A stretch of DNA of 64,000 bases, from the NCBI GenBank assembly GCA_003255025.1, contig QANY01012000.1, forward strand, positions 310,001-374,000. Reading direction: 5' to 3'. The position numbers and the translations under genes were made by a program. Shown here piece after piece: positions 56,841-64,000 of the stretch. Below the pieces are notes generated by a model. That model was not told where the DNA came from, made no database searches, and worked only from the letters and a program-made list of their open reading frames with translations. Within the stretch, counting starts at the first letter, position 1, and every line of letters begins with the position of its first letter. This stretch comes from Datisca glomerata. Lineage: Eukaryota > Streptophyta > Magnoliopsida > Cucurbitales > Datiscaceae.

Positions 56841-57920
56841 GTAAAATTTTATTTTCCTTTCTTAAGACACTTTTCTGTTCTCAAGACTATTCATGTTCTT
56901 GTTGTTTGTCCATGCCTTATTTTTCATTTTTCACATCCGGTTTCGTTGCCATGTCATTTCCATTTCCGTTGCCACAATGTTTCTTGTTCTATAATGAAGT
57001 GTCATTTTCCCCGTTTTGAAGTGGCAGCTTTCTTGACTGAAGTGAACGCGATATTCTTTGCTCTTCTTTTCTCTGGAATTTCTGCTCTGAAATTATTTCC
57101 TTAACAATTTTTTATTTTCTAACGAATTTCTTTTGTGAAATCTTTTCAGATTTCTGTTATGAAATTCTAACACTCTAACTTTTTTTTCTGAAGAGTTGCA
57201 GCTTTTCTGATCTGAACTTCAACTTTTCAATTCTGAAGCTTTGACTTCGACTTTTCTGAAGCTCTGACTTCAACTTTTCTAAAGCCTCTTTTTATTTTAT
57301 AAGCTTTTATGAACTTTCTAAGCTCTTCTGGTCTGAGCTTTTCTGATATGAACTTTCTGAGCTTTTTTTATCCGAGCTTTTCTGATCTGAGCTCTCTAAG
57401 CTCTTTTGGTCTGAGTTTTATGAGATCTTCCGCTCTCATCCTTCCTTCTAATGAATTTCTTTTCTGATCTCCTTCTTCTCTCTTTTTTTTTCCTTTTTTT
57501 TGCTTCGATTACCCTTGGCCTAGCTATCGTAGGTGAAGCTCCGATCGTCTGGCAGTCTGTAGGTGGCAGTTTGTGGGTTTCACCAGCCCATCGTGGTGGT
57601 TGTTGAATTTGCATAATTCAGTTCCATGAATTGTGTTAATAATAAATAATAATTGTCCAAAATAGATAAATCAATCGAATACGAATGAGTAAATTTACCA
57701 TTCTTCGCTCTATTTTCAGTTTCGTAGTCATTTTCGTTTTGCTTTTGGTTTGAGTTTTTGTTCTGCTGTTTTTTCCGTTCCTACTTCCGATTCGGCTTCT
57801 TCTTCCACTTTTTCTTTCGTTTCCACTTCCGCTTTCGTTTCTTCTTCCGCTTCCATTGTTGGGGGGGAGTTTGATTTAGTTTTGAGCGTTTTGGGAAGGG
57901 ATTTTTTGAGTTTTTCTCTC
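56841..57920. other. family 2 copy B interior, right part
   Basis: T/C-rich sequence with repeats of C-T-T-T-T-C-T-G-A-[AT]-[GC]-[CT]-T-C-T-G-A (57180-57430) and T-T-C-C-[AG]-C-T-T-C-C-type runs (57770-57870). No conserved protein on either strand. On the minus strand gag should start here, and none is seen. Confidence 0.6.
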
Positions 57921-57942
57921 AGCTCTTAATGAAAGCACCAAA
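57921..57942 (-). other. family 2 primer-binding-like site
   Basis: Directly inside the right LTR the minus strand reads T-T-T-G-G-T-G-C-T-T-T-C-A-T-T-A-A-G-A-G-C-T, nearly identical to the site in gypsy-1 at 22820-22840. It fixes the element orientation as minus. Confidence 0.6.
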
Positions 57943-58493
57943 TGTAAAGAAAAAAAATCCACCATTTCTGATAATCGGTCGTGAATTTATTACATCATAA
58001 TATGAAAATAAAGAGAATAATTTAGAGAGAGAGAGAGAGAGTAATGACACCATGATTTACGTGAAAAAGCCTTAAATGAAGAAAAACCACGGGAAGATTT
58101 TGATAGTATTTCATTACAGAGAAATAGTTTACAAGGCTAATGAGTTTTTGAAAGTTGTTGTGTTCTGTTTGGAGTTACATCTTACCTCTATTTATAGGTA
58201 TTCATATAATCTGATACAGTTTATCAAATTCTATCTAAAAATAGGATCAACATAATATTCTTTGAGATCTAGCTTATCAACAATAACAATCAAGTGAATC
58301 TTGACTGTCTGATCAATCCAATGGTCTTGATTAGCTTCCTTTTAGATTGTCATATCAGCAATACATGTACTTTCATCTGATTGGTATGTTCTTCATAACC
58401 GTCTAGTTGATCCTATGGTTCCCGCTCTATCTTCTCCTCGACGGAGTTCTCAGTCTAAATCTCACCATGTGTCATGTGAAATTTTACCTGTAA
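57943..58493 (-). repeat. family 2 copy B, 5' LTR (right)
   Basis: 551 bp, matching the left LTR. It has a minus-strand TATA box T-A-T-A-A-A-T-A-G-A-G at about 58187-58196 and a (GA)n run at 58022-58041 that is longer than in the left copy. The outer end is followed by ATTAA (58494-58498). Confidence 0.85.
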
Positions 58494-60800
58494 ATTAAGA
58501 TTTCCACTAAACCAACTTTTATCTAAGTTAATCTTTTGTCCAGAGGCTTTGCAATATTTTAAGATGCACATGTTCAGATTATTACAAGAAACAAAGTCCA
58601 CATCAGTAATAAAAACACTATCATCAGCAAAAAAAAAATGAGAAATAGGAGGGGTACCTCTTTTGAGAGCTATAGGATTAATTTTGCCTTCTCTTACAAC
58701 ACGATCAATACATTTGGAGAGGCTTTCTACTAGCGAATAAAATGATAAAGTGATAAAGGATCCTCCTATCTTAAGCCCCTATTAGGTTTAATGTAAATCG
58801 TAGGATCACCATTAATGGAAATCTTATAACTAACAGAGGACACACATAATATACTCAAATAAAAAAATTTAGGATCAAATCTATTTTAAGCAATAAATTC
58901 CTAAGGAAACTTCAATTAACCTTATCATAGGCTTTGGGCATCAGTTTTAAGGATAACAATAACCTTCCTACTCTTTTTCCTTTTCTTAATATGGAAAAAA
59001 TATCTCTTGGAAAATTAAAGTGTTATGATGGATGTGCGTCATTAACAAAAAATCTTTGGGATTCAAAAATCACATGACCTAAACAGCCCCTTCAGCTATT
59101 AGTCAAGATCTTAGAAACTGTCCTATAGGAAAAGTTGCATAACGCGATAGGTCGAAAGTGAAAGGGAGTTTCAGGCGGTAAAACATTAGGAAGAAGGTTT
59201 ATAACGGTTTTCAGTCATAGACTTAGAAATGTAGTCATTGTAAAAAAAAACCTTATGAGTATTCAAAACATCACAGCCTACTAGATCCCAAAATTTTTTA
59301 TTAGTAAAATCCATGCATACCATCAGCTCCTGGGACTTTATAAGCTCCAAGACAAAAAAGAAACACCTTTGATGCCTCAAAAGAGACACTATCCAATAAA
59401 GAAATATTTCTTATAAGGAAATGAGTTTATCAACCTTACCGATGACCCAATCCTCATCAGAATTAGCAACATGCTTAAAATTTTCAAAAAAAAAAAAAGA
59501 ATTAATAATATCAATTATCTTACCTTCATCAGTATGCCACAACCCACTTTTATCCCTAAGTCTTACAATTTTATTAAGCATTCTTCTCTTTAAAACTGAT
59601 TTATGAAAAAAAAAACTATTATTTTTATCACCGGCCTTTAACTAATTAACTCTAGCCCTTTGAGCCCAATAAACTTCTTTTTTTACCAAATATATTAATC
59701 CTAGAAGCAATAACAAATTTTTACTTTTATCTTCTCCTTATTATCATCTATGGTGGTCTTCTCTTAAAAGATTAAGTTGTAATTTAGGGTTATCCTTAAT
59801 ACTCTTATTCCAATTTTTTATATCCTTTTTACAATCCTTCATTTTTGCAATAAAGTTGCCCACACCACCCTTAGACTTATGATTCTTCCAACTGCTTAAA
59901 AGAACCAATTCAAAATCCTCCTCCAACAACCCAATTTGCATATAATTTAAATCTCCTATAGGGTTTAGAAAAATCACTGTCAACGGAAATGATTAACGTA
60001 TTATGATTTGATCCAATATTAGGGGGACATTGACTTCTAAGTTAGGGGAATTACCCAAGAAAAAATCAATAAAAGATTAAAACTTACTAGCTCTATGAGA
60101 AACAAAACCATTCCCCAGATTTCTCCTCACTACATAATAAATCATTAAAATCCACTGCCAATAGCCAGAGACTAGAATTACCTTGGTTTGTCATGGCTAA
60201 ATTGTCCTGATTTGCCTTGTGAAAGACTAGATCTGGACTCCTTTGGCTATTACTAATGGATTGAGAAGAAAATAATTTTCTGAAGCTGATAAAGCAAGAT
60301 ACATACCTGAGTTCGCAGCCTCCTTAGGAAACTTTAACGACTTAACAGAAACCTGCTATGTTGGCCCTCTATTATTCTTCCCTGTAATTGACCTGGTGAC
60401 CAGTGGTCTTTGTCCAAAATTTAAAAATTCTGGTGATTCTTGAAACTGTTCACCATCAACACTGCCCGAGCCTCCATTTCTCTCCTTAGCAAAAATCATT
60501 CTAATATTTATAGATGTTTTGATATTTGTCTCAGTTTTCGGCCATTCCCCAAACATCAATCTTCATCTTTCTTCAAACTTCCTCTTATTACAGGCTCCAA
60601 AATCATGAAAAGATAATTCCACACTTCAAACAAAACTGGGGCGACCATTCAAATTTGAACTTTATCCAGATTGGATGTTTGCCTTTGCTCTTAACCCACA
60701 CTCCCAAGATTAGAGGTTTGCCTTTGCTCTTAACCCACACTCCCAAGATTAGAGGTTTACTAATATCAAATAAAACCCGGACCTAACAGATCTTGCAAGG
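58494..60800 (-). mobile_element. LINE-3, 5' half (ORF1-like zinc knuckle, endonuclease region, RT)
   Basis: Continuation of the LINE on the minus strand. Near 58630-58510 the RT catalytic region reads F-F-A-D-D-S-V-F-I-T-D-V-D and G-Q-K-I-N-L-D-K-S-W-F-S-G. 59186-59389 carries the RT start (Q-E-L-M-V-C-M-D-F-T-N-K-K-F-W-D-L-V-G). 59744-59983 matches the linker between endonuclease and RT. Near 60655-60600 W-I-K-F-K-F-E-W-S-P-Q-F-C-L-K-C-G resembles the zinc knuckle of the plant LINE ORF1/gag-like protein. Order and orientation match a single LINE broken only by the gypsy-like insertion. All frames are decayed. Confidence 0.82.
60681..60758. repeat. perfect 39-bp direct tandem duplication in LINE-3 ORF1 region
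   Basis: The 39-bp unit beginning G-C-C-T-T-T-G-C-T-C-T-T-A-A-C-C and ending A-G-A-G-G-T-T-T occurs twice head to tail without a mismatch. On the minus strand it repeats K-P-L-I-L-G-V-W-V-K-S-K-G. In such a decayed element this must be a recent event. Confidence 0.9.
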
Positions 60801-60806
60801 AATTGT

Positions 60807-61710
60807 TAGATAAATATCTTTTTCGGTGTAAACCGTATTTCAAATAAATCCCAAGAACTCATGTTCAACACACCAAGAATTAAATAACAATAAAGCAGAA
60901 ACGTACCTGAATTCCATAATAGTAGATCACGATTTAGAGTCGAGCGGTTGGCCTTTCAAATTTACACGATTCTCTATCCAATATTTTCATTTGATTAAGA
61001 CTCTCAGTTTTCTTTCTAACAATGGAATATTAAGGAGAATATAACGGTTGCCCTCTTTTTCGTGTGATCTGGGGACTATGAATAAGATATCTTTGGGTAT
61101 TTTAACCCATCATAAAAATAAAAATTATCTTAAAATATCTACACATCAAAAGGTCAACAACTTATCAGATACATTAAAACTCAAATTACTAAAACATTAG
61201 TTGATCACTTTTAATTGAGTTTAACTTTATTTGACAGTCTCCAACACATAATTATTCACATATAAGTCCGATGTTGGATTAAGGATCCAACAATCTCACA
61301 CTTGGACTATATGTGTAACCTTATAATTATGTTTCGCAAAAATAATCGAGCGAGCTCAACTTTGCTGTCATTACCGAAATGTATCTATAACCAATTCAGT
61401 CCATCAATCATACCAACATAGGATCAAGACGGCCTTCGATACATCAATCGTAACTCAACTCATCAATGGTCACGTATGTCAATACAACTGAATGACATGA
61501 TTTATTATGTAGATGTGTAACATGAAAATATTTTGTAATGTGATCCTAACATGTCTATTTCCAATTGGTCCATTATAAATATTAGTGAGATCAAACCATA
61601 CTAGAATTAGAGTGTGAATTAGCCAAAACTTTATTTCTGTAGAAATTGCCTTAAAATATCCATAAACCGAAATAACTGAAATTATGTCTATAAATAAGAA
61701 TCCAAAATCA
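60807..61710 (-). repeat. copia-4 3' LTR
   Basis: Right edge next to the polypurine tract, starting T-G-A-T-T-T-T-G-G-A on the minus strand. The left edge is placed at T-G-T-T-A-G-A-T-A-A (plus), i.e. ending T-C-T-A-A-C-A, which gives about 904 bp. No second copy is in the window, so the left border is tentative. The LTR abuts the 5' end of LINE-3. Confidence 0.55.
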
Positions 61711-61720
61711 CAAACTCCCA

Positions 61721-63215
61721 CTAAAACTGAATATCATCAACCGATATGACACGCATGCGAGTAGTGTGCTTATGAAACACCTTGGGTGGCAATCACTTAG
61801 TAAGCGGATCTACAATCATGGAGTTTGTTCTGATGTGCTCTATAAACAACTGTTCACCCTGAACCCTTTCTTGAACAACCAGGAACTTGATGTCTATGTA
61901 CTTTTACTTTGTCAAGCTCCTATTGTTATTAGAATAAAGTACTGCTAATTTACTGTCACAAAATAACTTTAGTGGTCTCTAGATACTGTCCACTATGCGA
62001 AGCCCCGTGACAAAATTTTGTAACCATATTTTGTGATTGGACGCCTCATAACATGCTATGAATTCTACTACCATGGTAGAAGAGGCTATAAGAGACTGTT
62101 TAGCACTCTCCCAAGAGACAACACCTCCAACTAGTAGAAAAATATAGCCTTACATAGGTTACATACTATCTAGGCATCCAAACAAATCAGAGTCAGTACA
62201 TCCAATGATCTCAATCTAATCTAACATCCGATACGCGAGCATGTAGTCTTTTGTTCTCTGTAAATACCGCAAGACCAGCTGCTTTCCAATGGTCTGTGCC
62301 AAATTGCTTAAATACGTACCCAGCATTCTAATCACGTACGTAATATCCGAACGTGTATACACATGAGCATACATCAGACTCCATACTATTAAGACTTAGG
62401 GAATCTTCTGCATTTCTGTTTCCTCAAAATTATTCTTAGGGCGCTAATAGAAAAAACATGTCTCTCTTAGCCACAATGGTATCACCTGGTTTGTAGTCTT
62501 ATACGCCATATCTTCTTATAACATTTTCAATATATCTCTTTTATGATAATCTAAGAATATCTCGAGAATGATCTCGGTGTATTTGGATCCCTAATACAAA
62601 AAGTGGCGTCAACAAGATCTTTCATCTCAAAATTCTTAGCTAGTTACTCTTGGTGTCGTATAATAAGCCTATATCGTTGCCGGCAAGCAAGATGTCAACC
62701 ACATATAAAACCATACAAATATGCTTGCTTCCACAAAACTTATGATATACAATCATCGACAAAGTCATCTCAAAATCGAACGAGATGATCACCTAATGAA
62801 ACTTGAAATACCATTGTTAAGATGTTTATTTGAGTCCATAGATGGATTTCTTAAGTTTGCAAACCATATTCGTTAGGTCTCCTAACACAATATTTTCTGG
62901 TTACACCATATAAATCATCTCTTCAATGTCACCATTAAGAAACATTATCTTTACATCCATCTGATGTAGCTCAAGATTGAAATGCGCCACCAATGTTATT
63001 AAAATTCTAAAAGAGTCTTTTTATACTCAATGTTTTCTTTCTGTGTAAAGCCATTTGCGACTAGACGAGCCTCGCATCTTTTCACATTACCTTTTGATTC
63101 CCTCTTGGTCTTACAAATCCATTTGCAACCAATAGGTTTCGTACCTTCTTGTAATAGGACAAGATCCCACATGTCATTGTCCTTCATGGACTTTTCATGG
63201 CTTGACAAAAGTTGA
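61721..63215 (-). pseudogene. copia-4 reverse transcriptase and RNase H, broken
   Basis: 62999-63208 is an open stretch with M-W-D-L-V-L-L-Q-E-G, G-C-K-W-I-C-K-T-K-R and A-R-L-V-A-N-G-F-T-Q-K-E. Near 62820-62690 the strand reads W-Y-F-K-F-H and V-L-Y-V-V-D-I-L-L-A-G-N-D, where Y-V-D-D is expected, so one catalytic Asp is now Val. RNase H fragments follow to about 61730. The enzyme is dead. Confidence 0.82.
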
Positions 63216-64000
63216 TCGGGTCATTTTCCATCACACCAATGGCAACCTCATGCTCTTGGAGAAATACAATGTAATCATGTGACACTGCACTTCTCCTCTC
63301 TTTAGTGGATCTCCTTAATGACATATGTTCTTGAGGTGCTAGAGTTTGTTATTCTGGAACAATTTCTTAAATGAGAGGTTCTCTGATATTGTTTTGATGT
63401 GTTCTGTCATAAGCAATGTCAGGGACGCGATCCTAATCAGTGCTAACAACACCTATGGGAATATCAACATATTCCTTCTGAAAAACAAAATCCCAACTGT
63501 ATCTCCTCCGTAAACTCGACATCCTCAAAGAATCGGGCATTTCTCGTCTGAAAATTGACCTTGATCATAAAATGTGTACCTCTTGGATCTTTCAAAATAT
63601 CCAATAAAATAGAAACTCACCATTCTTAAATCTAGTTTATTCTCATTAGGCCTATAAGACCTTGTCTCAGCTGAACATCCTCAAATGTGCAAATGCTTTA
63701 GACTAGATTTCTTACCGGTCCAAAGCTCATATGGGGTTTTGGCATCACTTTAGTCAGAACTTTGTTAAGGATATACGCTGCAGTCTTAAGCGCTTCACCT
63801 CAGAGTGATTCTATTAAGGTAGAATAACTAATCATACTCCTCACCATATCTTTACACGTCTGTTTCATCTTTCAGCAACACCATTCATAGTAGTTGAACC
63901 TAGCATAGTGTATTGTGGGACAACACCATATTCCTCTAAGAATTTAGCAAAAGGTCATGGACGTGAACCATTATATCGACCTAGTACTCACCACCATGGT
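63216..64000 (-). pseudogene. copia-4 integrase C-terminal part, broken
   Basis: From the right edge leftwards the minus strand reads V-V-P-Q-Y-T-M-L, then N-G-V-A-E-R (the N-G-x-A-E-R integrase motif with its catalytic Glu) near 63885-63870, then S-M-I-S-Y-S-T-L and the integrase C-terminal segment (V-S-I-L-L-D-I-L-K-D-P-R-G-T-H-F near 63620-63570, R-N-A-R-F-F-E-D-V-E-F near 63547-63515). Stops and frameshifts are frequent. Confidence 0.75.

Larger units (their letters stand above)
53280..58493 (-). mobile_element. gypsy-like family 2, copy B: non-autonomous element with two LTRs
   Basis: 5.2-kb LTR element inserted in LINE-3, flanked by ATTAA on both sides. The LTRs are at 53280-53803 and 57943-58493. 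Orientation is minus, from the primer-binding-like T-T-T-G-G-T-G-C-T-T-T-C-A-T-T next to the right LTR. The 4.1-kb interior has no gag, protease, RT or integrase on either strand. It holds tandem repeats and a plus-strand relic of the antisense gene known from gypsy-1 (56282-56840). It is most simply a non-autonomous Tat-related element that would depend on another element's enzymes. Confidence 0.8.
60807..64000 (-). mobile_element. Ty1/copia element copia-4, 5' part outside the window
   Basis: Minus-strand copia element. From right to left it shows integrase, RT and RNase H, a polypurine tract (A-G-T-G-G-G-A-G-T on the minus strand, inside 61711-61720) and a 3' LTR. The 5' LTR and gag lie beyond 64000. 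Frequent stops make it inactive. Confidence 0.83.

Noticed and set aside
1..64000. Integrated plant pararetrovirus
   Set aside because: All RT regions are accompanied by copia or gypsy integrase, LTRs or LINE motifs. No movement-protein or coat-protein pattern was seen.

Overview
The window reads as plant nuclear DNA, most likely from a eudicot. It is AT-rich. The only intact host gene I can recognise encodes an ELF4-like (DUF1313) protein, a plant-specific circadian family, and it has a canonical 5'-UTR intron. Almost everything else is layered, decayed transposable elements: Ty1/copia, Ty3/gypsy of the Tat type, L1-like LINEs and small foldback (MITE-like) elements. There is no bacterial or organellar gene layout, and I saw no tRNA, rRNA or CRISPR array.

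Layout. 1-2120: decayed copia pol (+). About 2120-10300: AT-rich intergenic DNA with one foldback element and one possible stray exon (8476-8591, -). 10364-11880: ELF4-like gene (-) with its promoter up to about 12300. 12429-23693: a complete but decayed Tat-type gypsy element (-) with both LTRs, gag, protease, RT, two RNase H domains and integrase. Between integrase and 3' LTR it carries a spliced gene on the opposite (+) strand. A GGTTCGG-rich foldback element sits inside its gag. 23694-29620: intergenic DNA with foldback elements, a LINE tail, a gene-like fragment with a 5' splice site, and a 380-bp GA tract. 30050-31432: LINE RT (-) abutting copia-2 (31433-39241, +, two LTRs of about 1.7 kb). 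40810-43605: truncated copy A of a second gypsy-like family, next to fragments of a TRM/DUF3741-like host gene (43606-44300). About 44335-51291: copia-3 (+), with a 2.1-kb 3' LTR and no recognisable 5' LTR. 51667-60800: one LINE (-) split by copy B of the second gypsy-like family (53280-58493), flanked by ATTAA on both sides. 60807-64000: copia-4 (-), running off the window.

Most interesting observation. The antisense gene in the Tat element keeps three plausible GT-AG introns and ends in a coiled-coil-like acidic exon. A recognisable relative of its middle exon, sharing a P-x-S-V-x-F-L-x-D and a V-L-C-G-[VI]-Q-S-D-T-D motif, is the only coding trace I can find in copy B of the second family, which has no gag or pol. 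The two families also share the same TTTGGTGCT primer-binding-like sequence. This suggests that the antisense gene is a selected part of these elements and persists even in otherwise non-coding relatives.

Limits. Exon borders, element edges and lineage names come from reading motifs, not from searches. None of the retroelement reading frames is intact.
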